This document shows, in pieces, positions 1 to 7,917 of a DNA stretch of 64,000 nt. The DNA lies in assembly GCF_014168815.1 (NCBI RefSeq), contig NZ_AP021972.1, positions 4,588,001-4,652,000 of the forward strand, in the 5' to 3' direction. This DNA comes from Klebsiella sp. WP3-W18-ESBL-02 (lineage in GTDB: Bacteria > Pseudomonadota > Gammaproteobacteria > Enterobacterales > Enterobacteriaceae). How positions within the stretch are numbered: the first letter of the stretch is position 1; every line of letters begins with the position of its first letter. A program made the translations under genes and the position numbers. The notes beneath the pieces are model-generated. The model was given only the letters and a program-made list of their open reading frames with translations. It had not been told where the DNA came from and did no database searches.

Positions 1-356
1 ACCTGCGGCAAATTCACCTCAATCCAATCCGCCAGCGCCGCCACCTTCTCACTGACCGCTTCGCCGAGCGGTGTCAGGCTATACTCTACGTGCGGCGGCA
101 CCACCGGGTAAGACATGCGGTTGATAAAGCCGTCCTGCTCCAGAGCCTGAAGCGACTGGGCGAGCATTTTTTCGCTGACGCCGCCCATTTTCCGGCGCAG
201 ATCGCTAAAGCGGTGCGTACCCTCACGCAGCGCCACCAGAATCAGCACGCCCCAGCGGCTGGTCACGTGCTTGAGCACCTCCCGCGACGGGCAGTTGGCC
301 GAGAACAGATCGCCATCGCGCATCTTTTGCGCCAGGGTCGCATTACTTTCTTTCAT
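1..356 (-). CDS. ytfH: HxlR-family regulator YtfH, 3' end cut by window edge
   Basis: Winged-helix transcriptional regulator of the HxlR/MarR-like family, expected to repress the divergent quinone reductase gene ytfG. Translation from the ATG at 356 gives 118 codons before the window edge. It contains a single N-terminal Cys22 in an NCPSRE context, followed by the HxlR core (TSRWGVLIL, RFSDLRRKMGG, SEKMLAQSL). The C-terminal residues are outside the window. In this family a conserved N-terminal Cys often senses quinones or electrophiles, so a redox-sensing role is plausible but inferred. Its promoter shares the roughly 84-base gap with ytfG, where an inverted repeat lies. Identification rests on family motifs and on the ytfH-ytfG gene order. 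Confidence 0.85.
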   Translation of the reverse strand, partial: MKESNATLAQKMRDGDLFSANCPSREVLKHVTSRWGVLILVALREGTHRFSDLRRKMGGVSEKMLAQSLQALEQDGFINRMSYPVVPPHVEYSLTPLGEAVSEKVAALADWIEVNLPQ

Positions 357-368
357 ACTTACCTTTTT

Positions 369-391
369 GTACGTACTTACTAAAAGTTAGT
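369..391. promoter_or_regulatory. Palindromes between ytfH and ytfG, probable operator
   Basis: The divergent gap holds an 8-base palindrome GTACGTAC (369-376) and, three bases further on, the inverted repeat ACTAA-AAG-TTAGT (379-391). This is the expected place for a dimeric winged-helix repressor such as YtfH to bind and control both genes. The assignment is by position and symmetry only. Confidence 0.5.
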
Positions 392-440
392 TATGGTGTT
401 AGCTTACCACAACACCCGATGAACACGAAGGAGAATACCC

Positions 441-1289
441 ATGATCGCCATTACCGGAGCCACCGGCCAGCTGGGCCAACACGTGATTGCCAACCTGCTT
501 AACACCGCCGCCGCCGCACAATTGGTTGCCATTGTACGTAACCCGGCGAAAGCCGCCGCGCTGAGCCAGCAGGGGGTTAGCGTACGCCAGGCCGACTACG
601 GCGACGAAACCGCGCTAACGCAGGCACTACAGGGCGTCGAGAAGCTGCTGATTATCTCCTCCAGCGAAGTCGGCCAGCGTGCGCCGCAGCACCGTAATAT
701 CATCAAGGCGGCAAAGACGGCGGGCGTTAAATTCATTGCCTACACCAGCCTGCTGCATGCCGATACTTCACCGCTAGGCCTCGCCGTCGAACACATTGAA
801 ACCGAAAAAATGCTGGCCGATTCCGGTATCCCTTATGCCCTGCTGCGTAACGGCTGGTATACCGAAAACTATCTGGCCAGCGCGCCGGCAGCCCTGGAGC
901 ATGGCGTGTTTATCGGCGCAGCCGGTGAAGGCAAAATTGCCTCTGCGACCCGCGCAGACTACGCCGCCGCCGCCGCACGCGTGATGACGGAAGACGGCCA
1001 CGCAGGGAAAGTGTATGAACTTGCGGGCGATAACGGCTGGACGCTCAGCGAGCTGGCCGCCGAACTGACCAAACAGAGTGGCAAAAACGTGGTTTACCAG
1101 AACCTGGGCCAGGCCGATTTCGCTGCGGCGCTGAAGAGCGTAGGCCTGCCTGCCGGGCTGGCGGATATGCTGGCTGACTCAGATATCGGCGCCGCCAAAG
1201 GCGGTCTGTTTGACGACAGCCATACCCTGAGCACGCTGATTGGTCGCCCGACCACCTCGCTTGCCGACAGCGTCAAAGACCTGCTGTAA
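441..1289 (+). CDS. ytfG: NAD(P)H:quinone oxidoreductase QorB/YtfG
   Basis: NmrA-like, atypical short-chain dehydrogenase of 282 residues (E. coli homologue about 286). It is expected to reduce quinones with NADPH in the cytoplasm. The N-terminal Rossmann glycine motif TGATGQLG is at residues 5-12, and the Rossmann fold runs through about residue 160 with the YTSLLHAD and LRNGWYTENY segments typical of the family. The start at 441 has the ribosome site GAAGGAG about 8 bases upstream. It lies divergent from ytfH, which should control it in response to quinone or electrophile stress. No oddities are seen. Confidence 0.92.
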   Translation: MIAITGATGQLGQHVIANLLNTAAAAQLVAIVRNPAKAAALSQQGVSVRQADYGDETALTQALQGVEKLLIISSSEVGQRAPQHRNIIKAAKTAGVKFIAYTSLLHADTSPLGLAVEHIETEKMLADSGIPYALLRNGWYTENYLASAPAALEHGVFIGAAGEGKIASATRADYAAAAARVMTEDGHAGKVYELAGDNGWTLSELAAELTKQSGKNVVYQNLGQADFAAALKSVGLPAGLADMLADSDIGAAKGGLFDDSHTLSTLIGRPTTSLADSVKDLL

Positions 1290-1369
1290 GCGTTAAATAA
1301 TCGTTAAAGAGGGTAGCGCCCCCACGGGTCATCTCGGATAATAAAAAGAGGGCCCAGGGGGAGTTTAAC

Positions 1370-2194
1370 GTGCAAGGTGTACCGGAACAGTTCAGCGACG
1401 AGAAAGACAGCGCGCGCTTTCGCCACCTGGCGCAGGTGCCGGGCGTCGAGCTGTACCATGCGCATATTTCGCGCTATGCCTTTGAACCCCACACTCACGA
1501 AGCGTTCGGCATTGGCGTCATTGAGGCCGGGGCCGAGCGTTTCCGCTACCGCGGCAGCCAGCACGTCGCCCCCGTTCATTCAGTGGTGACCATGAACCCC
1601 GACGAGCTGCATACCGGCGAGGCGGAAACCGCCGACGGATGGCGCTATCGGATGATTTATCTGCAGCCCGATCTGCTTGAGGAAGTGACCGGTATCCGCC
1701 ATTGGTGGTTTGCCGATGCCACCCGCCACGATCCGCAGCGTTCTTTACTGATTGGCCGCCAAATCCACGCCCTGTGGCATACCGACGATCCGCTAGCACA
1801 GAAAGGCCTGCTGCTGGAGATGATCGACACCTTCCGACCGCTCGCCTGCCACGCCCCTGTGCGAACAGAAGCCGCCCATCGCTTTGCCCGCGTACGCGAT
1901 TATCTTTACGACAACTACATGCATCCCATTACCCTTGACGAATTAGCGGGCGTCGCGGCGCTCAGTCCGTGGCACTTCCAGCGTCAGTTTAAAGCCCATT
2001 TTCACGTTACGCCGCACCAGATGCTGATGGCGGTGCGCCTGTGGCGAGCAAAAGAATTTCTCACCCACGGCATGCCCGCCGCCGCCGTTGCCGCCGCGAC
2101 CGGGCTCACCGATCAGTCGCATCTGACCCGCGCCTTCACCCAGCGCTACGGCATAACCCCGGTGCGTTACCAAAAACAAGTGATCCGTCGCTAA
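1370..2194 (+). CDS. AraC-family transcriptional regulator upstream of ytfF
   Basis: A 274-residue AraC/XylS-type regulator. The N-terminal half (about 20-150) is a cupin-like AraC-binding domain containing the FEPHTHEAFGIG signature. The C-terminal 100 residues hold two helix-turn-helix motifs (ITLDELAGVAALSPWHFQRQ and AAAVAAATGLTDQSHLTRAF). The GTG start at 1370 has a good GGGGGAG site 7 bases upstream. It is oriented like ytfF, 75 bases away, and probably regulates this EamA transporter. I do not recall an AraC gene at this place in E. coli K-12, so it looks like a lineage-specific insertion. Effector unknown. Confidence 0.85.
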   Translation: MQGVPEQFSDEKDSARFRHLAQVPGVELYHAHISRYAFEPHTHEAFGIGVIEAGAERFRYRGSQHVAPVHSVVTMNPDELHTGEAETADGWRYRMIYLQPDLLEEVTGIRHWWFADATRHDPQRSLLIGRQIHALWHTDDPLAQKGLLLEMIDTFRPLACHAPVRTEAAHRFARVRDYLYDNYMHPITLDELAGVAALSPWHFQRQFKAHFHVTPHQMLMAVRLWRAKEFLTHGMPAAAVAAATGLTDQSHLTRAFTQRYGITPVRYQKQVIRR

Positions 2195-2269
2195 TCAGCA
2201 ATCTCATACAATACGCCGCGCGCTTCACCTCCTACACTTTGCGCATGTTTAACATATCAGGATGTGATG

Positions 2270-3238
2270 ATGATTAGCGGTGTGCTGTACGCCCTGTTAG
2301 CCGGTTTAATGTGGGGACTGATTTTTGTCGGACCGCTTATCGTGCCGGATTATCCGGCTGTCTTGCAGTCGATGGGGCGCTATCTGGCGCTCGGGCTGAT
2401 TGCCCTGCCGTTGGCCTGGCTCGGCCGCGCCCGTTTACGCCAGCTCACGCGCCAGGATTGGTGGACGGCGCTGGCGCTCACCCTGGTTGGCAACCTTATC
2501 TATTATGTGTGTCTCGCCAGCGCGATTCAGCGGACCGGCGCGCCCGTTTCCACAATGATTATTGCTACCCTGCCGGTAGTGATCCCCATTTTCGCCAACC
2601 TGCTGTATAGCCAGCGCGACGGCAAGCTGTCCTGGCTACGCCTGATGCCTGCGCTGGTGCTGATTGCGAGCGGACTGCTGTGCGTCAACGTGGCCGAGCT
2701 GCGTCAGGGCCTGCCGGACTTTAGCGGATGGCGCTATGGCTCAGGCATTGCGCTGGCGACGGTGTCGGTGGTGTGCTGGGCGTGGTATGCGCTGCGTAAC
2801 GCCCGCTGGCTGCGGGAAAATCCGCATCAGCCGCCGCTTATGTGGGCCACCGCACAGGCGCTGGTGACGCTACCGGTTTCGCTGTTCGGCTACGTTGCGG
2901 CCTGCCTGTGGCTGCACGCCCAGACGCCCGATTTCGCGCTGCCTTTCGGTCCGCGTCCGACGGTATTTATCGGCCTGATGATCGCCATCGCCGTACTCTG
3001 TTCATGGGTGGGCGCGCTATGCTGGAACGTAGCGAGTCAGCGGCTGCCGACGGTGATCCTCGGGCCGCTGATTGTTTTTGAAACGCTGGCGGGGCTGCTT
3101 TACACCTTCCTGCTGCGCCAGGAGATGCCGCCGATATTAACGCTGAGTGGAATAACGTTATTGGTGATTGGGGTCGTCATCGCGGTTCGGTCAAAACCGC
3201 AGAAACCGGCGGTGGTGCCGATTTCAGGTGATGCCTGA
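2270..3238 (+). CDS. ytfF: EamA/DMT-family inner membrane transporter YtfF
   Basis: Inner membrane protein of the drug/metabolite transporter superfamily, about ten hydrophobic segments in two EamA repeats. The first helix MISGVLYALLAGLMWGLIF and the segment QRTGAPVSTMIIATLPVVIP match E. coli YtfF as I remember it (about 321 residues). Starts are possible at GTG 2264, ATG 2267 and ATG 2270. I prefer 2270 because AGGA at 2259-2262 is then 7 bases away and the protein begins like the homologue. Substrate unknown. The AraC-type gene just upstream is the likely regulator. The stop codon is embedded in the first base pairs of a REP element. Confidence 0.82.
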   Translation: MISGVLYALLAGLMWGLIFVGPLIVPDYPAVLQSMGRYLALGLIALPLAWLGRARLRQLTRQDWWTALALTLVGNLIYYVCLASAIQRTGAPVSTMIIATLPVVIPIFANLLYSQRDGKLSWLRLMPALVLIASGLLCVNVAELRQGLPDFSGWRYGSGIALATVSVVCWAWYALRNARWLRENPHQPPLMWATAQALVTLPVSLFGYVAACLWLHAQTPDFALPFGPRPTVFIGLMIAIAVLCSWVGALCWNVASQRLPTVILGPLIVFETLAGLLYTFLLRQEMPPILTLSGITLLVIGVVIAVRSKPQKPAVVPISGDA

Positions 3239-3306
3239 TGGCGCTTGCCTATCGGGCCTGCACGATTAATATAGGCCCGATAAGGCGTTTACGCCGCCAT
3301 CCGGCA
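3233..3306. repeat. REP/BIME element after ytfF
   Basis: Two REP-like palindromic units in opposite orientation: GCCTGATGGCGCT...GGGCCTGC (about 3233-3262) and GGCCCGATAAGGCGTTTACGCCGCCATCCGGC (within 3271-3306). The first begins inside the last codon of ytfF. It sits between convergent ytfF and the chemoreceptor gene, where such units usually stabilise mRNA ends or bind gyrase/IHF. Confidence 0.8.
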
Positions 3307-3312
3307 ATCAAG

Positions 3313-3332
3313 GACCGGCACTCATGCCGGTC
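3313..3332. terminator. Hairpin between ytfF and the chemoreceptor gene
   Basis: Perfect 8-bp stem GACCGGCA / TGCCGGTC with a CTCA loop, 14 bases past the chemoreceptor stop. T residues follow weakly on either strand (TTTGATG on plus, CTTGATT on minus), so it may act as a modest bidirectional terminator. Confidence 0.5.
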
Positions 3333-3346
3333 TTTGATGCTGGGCC

Positions 3347-4996
3347 TTAGAACGTTTCCCAGTTTGCTTCGGTCAGCGTCGCCGATTTAGCCGCTGGTGC
3401 GGACGTTCTTTTCACCGGTGTTTTCTGCATCGTCTGCTGGCGGCTGATTTTAAACACCGCCACGGTTTGATTCAGACGCGCGGCCTGTTCTTCCAGCGCG
3501 GCGGCGGCGCTGGCAGACTCTTCCACCAGCGAGGCGTTTTGCTGAGTCACGCGATCCATCTCGGCGACCGCCTGGCCGACCTGATCGATGCCGCGGCTCT
3601 GCTCATCGGAAGCAGAGGCGATTTCGCCCATAATATCGCTCACGCGGGTTACCGCATTCACGATCTCAGCCATCGTCTCTCCGGCCTCGTGCACCAGCGC
3701 GGAGCCGGCGTTGACGCGGTTGCCCGAGTCATCAATCAATCCCTTAATTTCTTTTGCCGCCTGGGCGCTGCGCTGCGCCAGCGTGCGGACTTCGCCTGCC
3801 ACCACCGCAAAACCACGACCCTGTTCACCGGCGCGGGCGGCTTCCACCGCCGCGTTCAGCGCCAGAATGTTGGTCTGGAAGGCAATGCCATCGATCACGT
3901 TGGTAATTTGTGCGATTTTGCTGGAACTGGCAGCGATTTCATCCATCGTTCGCACCACGCCGTCGACCACGTTACCGCCCTTCTGCGCGGTCTCGGAGGC
4001 ATTCTGCGCCAGCTGCGTCGCCTGACGCGCATTGTCGGCGTTTTGTTTCACCGTCGCGGTGAGCTGCTCCATGCTGGCCGCCGTCTCTTCCAGCGATGCC
4101 GCCTGCTGCTCGGTCCGCGAAGAGAGATCGTTGCTGCCTGCGGAAATTTCACCCGCGCCGGTATAGATGGTGTCGGCGCCTTCGCGCACCACGCCCACCG
4201 TATTCGCCAACGACTGCTGCATGTCGTTGACGTTACGTGCCAGCAGCGCCATTTCGTTACTGCCTTCGGTATTGATGTTGTTGGTCAGATCGCCTTCGGC
4301 AATATGGCGGATATGCGCCATCACCTTATGCAGCGGCTTGAGCAGCACGCGTTGCATCGCGACCCAGCTCATCACGATGACCACCACAACCAGCAGCATA
4401 ATGGCGCCCAGGGTCCACATAATACGCACATAGTCGCTTTCGTTCTGTTGGATGCCAGCGTTGGTCAACGATGCCTGTGCCGCGCGCCACTCCTGGTACA
4501 CCGCCTGCATGGCCTGCTGTTTCTGTTCGGCGTTTTGCTTGAACATCTCTTCCAGCTTGCCTTCTGCCAGCAGTTCGTTCATGCGCGCCAGCGTCGCGGA
4601 GTAGATGCCGTATTGCTTCTCAAGGCTGTCCGAGAGATGGCTATTCAACCCCGGCGTTTCCGGCAGCGCGTAATATTTGTCGTAGTGGCGTTTAGCCTCT
4701 GCCAACAGGTTGTTCGCCGTATCCACCAGCGTTTTCAGCTCCCCGCCGTTGACGCTACTTGCCATCGTCCCCTGCAGACGCAACATGCCACGGTTCAGGG
4801 TCACACGCGCCTGGTTAAGGCTAATCCACGCATCGGTAAACTCGGCCACGTTCTGACTGGAGAGCTGCGAGACGGTAAAGTTCTGCTTGTCGTTATTCAG
4901 CGCGCGTACAAATACGCCCGCTGATATCAGCTGCATCGCGCCCAGCGCGACCAGCACGACAATCAGTACGGTAATCACTTTTATTCGTTTAAACAT
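3347..4996 (-). CDS. Tsr-like methyl-accepting chemotaxis protein
   Basis: Transmembrane chemoreceptor of 549 residues from ATG 4996 (Tsr is 551). Order: TM1 about 7-30, periplasmic four-helix domain to about 190, TM2 about 192-215, HAMP, methylation helices, the conserved signalling tip (FQTNILALNAAVEAARAGEQ) and a C-terminal NWETF pentapeptide that recruits CheR and CheB. The ligand-pocket residues that define Tsr (Arg64, Asn68, Arg69, Arg73) fall at exactly the same numbers with this start, so an amino-acid ligand such as serine is a fair guess. The longer frame start at 5032 would overlap the sigma-28 promoter and is rejected. I recall no such gene between ytfF and ytfE in E. coli. It is a paralogue rather than tsr itself by location. 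Confidence 0.9.
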   Translation of the reverse strand: MFKRIKVITVLIVVLVALGAMQLISAGVFVRALNNDKQNFTVSQLSSQNVAEFTDAWISLNQARVTLNRGMLRLQGTMASSVNGGELKTLVDTANNLLAEAKRHYDKYYALPETPGLNSHLSDSLEKQYGIYSATLARMNELLAEGKLEEMFKQNAEQKQQAMQAVYQEWRAAQASLTNAGIQQNESDYVRIMWTLGAIMLLVVVVIVMSWVAMQRVLLKPLHKVMAHIRHIAEGDLTNNINTEGSNEMALLARNVNDMQQSLANTVGVVREGADTIYTGAGEISAGSNDLSSRTEQQAASLEETAASMEQLTATVKQNADNARQATQLAQNASETAQKGGNVVDGVVRTMDEIAASSSKIAQITNVIDGIAFQTNILALNAAVEAARAGEQGRGFAVVAGEVRTLAQRSAQAAKEIKGLIDDSGNRVNAGSALVHEAGETMAEIVNAVTRVSDIMGEIASASDEQSRGIDQVGQAVAEMDRVTQQNASLVEESASAAAALEEQAARLNQTVAVFKISRQQTMQKTPVKRTSAPAAKSATLTEANWETF

Positions 4997-5031
4997 CATT
5001 TGCCTTTTTGTGCAGGTGGTCTGAAGTCTCA

Positions 5032-5058
5032 CTATCGGCAGCCCAGCGGGGTTATTTA
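5032..5058 (-). promoter_or_regulatory. Sigma-28 (FliA) promoter of the chemoreceptor gene
   Basis: On the minus strand, TAAA (5055-5058) is followed by exactly 15 bases and then GCCGATAG (5032-5039). This is one mismatch from the FliA consensus TAAA-N15-GCCGATAA. It lies 36 bases upstream of the preferred ATG (4996), giving a short leader. It places the gene in the late flagellar regulon. Confidence 0.85.
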
Positions 5059-5178
5059 ATCGATTCAGGTCCTACCAGCATGATTATCAATAAGATTCAG
5101 CACGTTAAAGGCACAATAATTTTTTGTGACGGCCATCACCTATATCCGCTCCCCATAAAGGGGTATATCCTTGCCTTA

Positions 5179-5201
5179 AAGATGCATTTAAAATACATCT
5201 T
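5179..5201. promoter_or_regulatory. NsrR operator upstream of ytfE
   Basis: A 23-base inverted repeat, AAGATGCATTT - A - AAATACATCTT, differs from the 11-1-11 NsrR consensus at one position. It is centred 38 bases upstream of the ytfE ATG. It predicts repression by the nitric-oxide sensor NsrR, encoded in this window at 31155-31580. Confidence 0.88.
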
Positions 5202-5227
5202 ATATTATTGATGACGAGGTAACTGCT

Positions 5228-5890
5228 ATGGCCTTTCGCGACCAACCTTTAGGCGAGCTGGCGCTCTCCATCCCGCGCGCATCCGCGCTGTTCCGTAAAT
5301 ATGATATGGATTACTGCTGCGGCGGTAAGCAGACGCTGGCTCGCGCAGCCGCCCGCAAGGAACTGGACGTCGACGTGATTGAAGCCGAACTGGCAAAACT
5401 GGCCGAGCAGCCGGTTGAGAAAGACTGGCGCACCGCATCCCTTGCCGAAATCATCGATTACATCATCCCGCGCTACCACGACAGACACCGTGAACAGCTG
5501 CCGGAGCTGATTTTACAAGCGACCAAAGTGGAACGCGTTCACGCCGACAAACCGAACGTGCCTAAAGGCCTGGCAAAATACCTGACCATGCTGCACCAGG
5601 AACTGTCCAGCCATATGATGAAAGAAGAGCAGATCCTGTTCCCGATGATTAAGCAGGGCATGGGCAGCCAGGCAATGGGGCCTATCAGCGTGATGGAAAG
5701 CGAACATGACGAAGCGGGCGAACAGCTGGAAGTGATTAAGCACACCACCAATAACGTCACCATTCCGCCGGAAGCCTGCACCACCTGGAAAGCAATGTAT
5801 AACGGCATTAACGAAATGATCGACGATCTGATGGAGCACATCAGCCTCGAAAACAACGTGCTGTTCCCACGCGCACTCAAAGGCGAATAA
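5228..5890 (+). CDS. ytfE: Iron-sulfur cluster repair di-iron protein YtfE (RIC)
   Basis: Cytoplasmic di-iron protein of 220 residues that repairs nitrosatively damaged Fe-S clusters and releases NO from nitrosyl iron. The N-terminal ScdA domain carries Cys30-Cys31 in YCCGGK. The hemerythrin-like domain has the expected ligands His84, His129, Glu133, His160, His204 and Glu208, all visible. It starts at ATG 5228 with a GAGG site. The NsrR operator just upstream gives NO-inducible expression. It is monocistronic, with a hairpin-T terminator 10 bases past the stop. Length and motifs match E. coli, and nothing is unusual. Confidence 0.95.
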   Translation: MAFRDQPLGELALSIPRASALFRKYDMDYCCGGKQTLARAAARKELDVDVIEAELAKLAEQPVEKDWRTASLAEIIDYIIPRYHDRHREQLPELILQATKVERVHADKPNVPKGLAKYLTMLHQELSSHMMKEEQILFPMIKQGMGSQAMGPISVMESEHDEAGEQLEVIKHTTNNVTIPPEACTTWKAMYNGINEMIDDLMEHISLENNVLFPRALKGE

Positions 5891-5900
5891 GATGACTCAG

Positions 5901-5925
5901 CGCCTCTCCTTGCGGGAGGCGTTTT
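5901..5925 (+). terminator. ytfE terminator
   Basis: CGCCTC stem, short loop and GAGGCG, followed by TTTTC immediately after ytfE. It lies between convergent ytfE and nudI. Confidence 0.7.
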
Positions 5926-5928
5926 CTA

Positions 5929-6354
5929 TTACAGCAGCCCTTTCTGGCGGAAGGTTTCCCGCGTCGCCACGTTCAGGTCCATGTCGGCCAGCGCTTCGGG
6001 TTTCACCCAGGCGATCGCCTGAAATTCTTCATTGAAAGTGATATCCCGGTTGGCGCTCACGCAGTCAAAGATAAGATAAATCATATAGATCTGTTCGGTC
6101 GTTCCGTCGGCGTAGGTTTTTACCCGCACGTCATCGCGGAAGGTCCATGGCTTCACCTCGGTAATCTCCAGCGCTTCGCCCAGCTCTTCACCAATTTCGC
6201 GTCTCAGCGCCTCTTCCATGGTTTCGCCCGGCTCCATCCCGCCGCCGGAAATCGCCCACTGGCCGGGAAAAACGCCGCGGTCATCGGCCATTTTACACAG
6301 CAGGTATTCGCCCTCGTTTTGAATCACCGGGCAGACAATCGTTCTCTGACGCAT
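5929..6354 (-). CDS. nudI: Nucleoside triphosphatase NudI (Nudix hydrolase)
   Basis: Nudix pyrophosphohydrolase of 141 residues, the exact length of E. coli NudI (YfaO), which hydrolyses pyrimidine dNTPs such as dUTP and dTTP to monophosphates. The Nudix box G-x5-E-x7-REUxEExGU is complete at about 38-60 (GGMEPGE...RREIGEELGE). The MRQRTIVCP start and the DLNVATRETFR C-terminus also match. In E. coli the gene is, as I recall, near arn genes around 51 minutes, so its position next to ytfE and cycA is different here. It is convergent with ytfE and has its own promoter between 6355 and the cycA terminator. Confidence 0.88.
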   Translation of the reverse strand: MRQRTIVCPVIQNEGEYLLCKMADDRGVFPGQWAISGGGMEPGETMEEALRREIGEELGEALEITEVKPWTFRDDVRVKTYADGTTEQIYMIYLIFDCVSANRDITFNEEFQAIAWVKPEALADMDLNVATRETFRQKGLL

Positions 6355-6431
6355 TTCATCTCCATACGCTATCCGTTTGTGGCGGGGACGTTAGCACGTT
6401 GCGAAAAGTGGGGCTACGAGGCGGGGCTCAA

Positions 6432-6461
6432 AAATAAAGAAAGCGCCACGATGGGCGCTTT
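6432..6461 (-). terminator. cycA rho-independent terminator
   Basis: Read on the minus strand: AAAGCGCC, a 6-base loop, GGCGCTTT, then CTTTATTTTT. It lies 50 bases past the cycA stop. Confidence 0.8.
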
Positions 6462-6510
6462 GTGTCGTTTCCCCTCACCTCGTTGGGTAGAGGGTTAGGG
6501 GGGAATTTGC

Positions 6511-7917
6511 TTACTTAGCCAGCTTGTTCTTACGCAGGAACATCCAGCCCAGGCCCAGCACGATAAACCAAATCGGCGTTACCATCAGCGCTTCGCGGGT
6601 ATCCGCTTCCAGCGTCAGCAGCACCAGTACGAAGGCGAAGAACGCCATGCACACCCAGCACATCACTTTGCCCAGCGGCATTTTGTACTTTGAGGATTCG
6701 TGCAGATGCGGGCGCTGTTTACGGTACACCAGGTAAGAGCACAGGATAATCGTCCAGACGAACATAAACAGAATCGCCGATACGGTGGTGATCATGGTGA
6801 AGGCCGCAATGACGCTAGGGTTCACCATCAGCATAACGACGCCGCCCAACAGACAGATACAGGAGAAGGTCAGCCCTTTCGCCGGTACCGCACGTTTAGA
6901 CAGCTTGGCAAACAGGCTCGGCGCCACGCCATCCTGCGCCAGGCCGAACAGCATACGGCTGGTTGAGAACACGCCGCTGTTGGCAGATGAAGTGGCGGAG
7001 GTCAGCACGACAAAGTTGATGATGCTCGCCGCCGCCGGCAGACCGACCAGCATGAACAGCTCAACGAACGGGCTCTTATCCGGCACCACGGAGCTCCACG
7101 GCGTCACCGACATAATGACGATCAGCGCGAAGACGTAGAACATGATGATACGAATCGGAATGGAGTTAATCGCGCGCGGCAGCGATTTTTCCGGATCTTT
7201 GGTTTCTGCGGCGGTGGTCCCCACCAGCTCAATACCCACGAAGGCAAACACCGCTATCTGGAAGCCGGCAAAGAAACCGCTGATACCTTTCGGGAACCAG
7301 CCGCCGTCGTTCCACAGGTGGGCGAACGACGCTTCGACGCCGGTCGGCGATTTGAAGTGCATCATCACCATCACCAGGCCAACGACAATCAGCGCCACAA
7401 TAGCGACGATTTTAATCATCGCAAACCAGAACTCCATCTCGCCAAACATCTTCACGGTAGCGAGGTTGAGGCCCAGCAACAGCAGCACGACTGCCAGCGA
7501 GGCGACCCAGTCGGAGAGCCCGGGGAACCAGAATTGGGCGTAGGCGGTGATCGCCACCACGTCCGCCATGCCGGTCACCACCCAGCAGAACCAGTAGGTC
7601 CAGCCGGTAAAGTAGCCTGCCCACGGACCGAGCAGATCGGCGGCAAAATCGCTGAACGACTTATATTCCAGATTGGACAGCAGCAGCTCGCCCATTGCGC
7701 GCATCACGAAGAACAGCATAAAGCCGATGATCATATAAACGAAAATGATCGACGGCCCCGCGAGACTGATTGTTTTTCCGGAGCCCATAAACAGCCCGGT
7801 GCCGATGGCCCCGCCGATGGCAATCAGCTGAATATGCCGGTTAGTAAGGTTGCGCCGTAGCGACTGTTCAGCCGGCTCCTGCTCTGCGGCAGTAGCGACT
7901 TTTATCTGATCAACCAT
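6511..7917 (-). CDS. cycA: D-alanine/D-serine/glycine:H+ symporter CycA
   Basis: Amino acid-polyamine-organocation superfamily permease of 468 residues (E. coli 470) with about twelve membrane helices. It imports glycine, D-alanine, D-serine and D-cycloserine across the inner membrane. The N-terminal NRHIQLIAIGGAIGTGLFMG motif is the substrate/Na-site loop typical of the family, and the C-terminus WMFLRKNKLAK matches. It is transcribed away from fklB as a single gene between a 302-base upstream region and a clear terminator. In E. coli it is controlled by GcvB small RNA and nitrogen/carbon signals. I could not confirm a GcvB pairing site by eye. Confidence 0.95.
   Translation of the reverse strand: MVDQIKVATAAEQEPAEQSLRRNLTNRHIQLIAIGGAIGTGLFMGSGKTISLAGPSIIFVYMIIGFMLFFVMRAMGELLLSNLEYKSFSDFAADLLGPWAGYFTGWTYWFCWVVTGMADVVAITAYAQFWFPGLSDWVASLAVVLLLLGLNLATVKMFGEMEFWFAMIKIVAIVALIVVGLVMVMMHFKSPTGVEASFAHLWNDGGWFPKGISGFFAGFQIAVFAFVGIELVGTTAAETKDPEKSLPRAINSIPIRIIMFYVFALIVIMSVTPWSSVVPDKSPFVELFMLVGLPAAASIINFVVLTSATSSANSGVFSTSRMLFGLAQDGVAPSLFAKLSKRAVPAKGLTFSCICLLGGVVMLMVNPSVIAAFTMITTVSAILFMFVWTIILCSYLVYRKQRPHLHESSKYKMPLGKVMCWVCMAFFAFVLVLLTLEADTREALMVTPIWFIVLGLGWMFLRKNKLAK

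Noticed and set aside
3467..4924. 485-codon plus-strand open frame opposite the chemoreceptor
   Set aside because: Composition is that of an antisense shadow (His/Arg/Gln-rich) and the opposite strand encodes a complete receptor with a FliA promoter.
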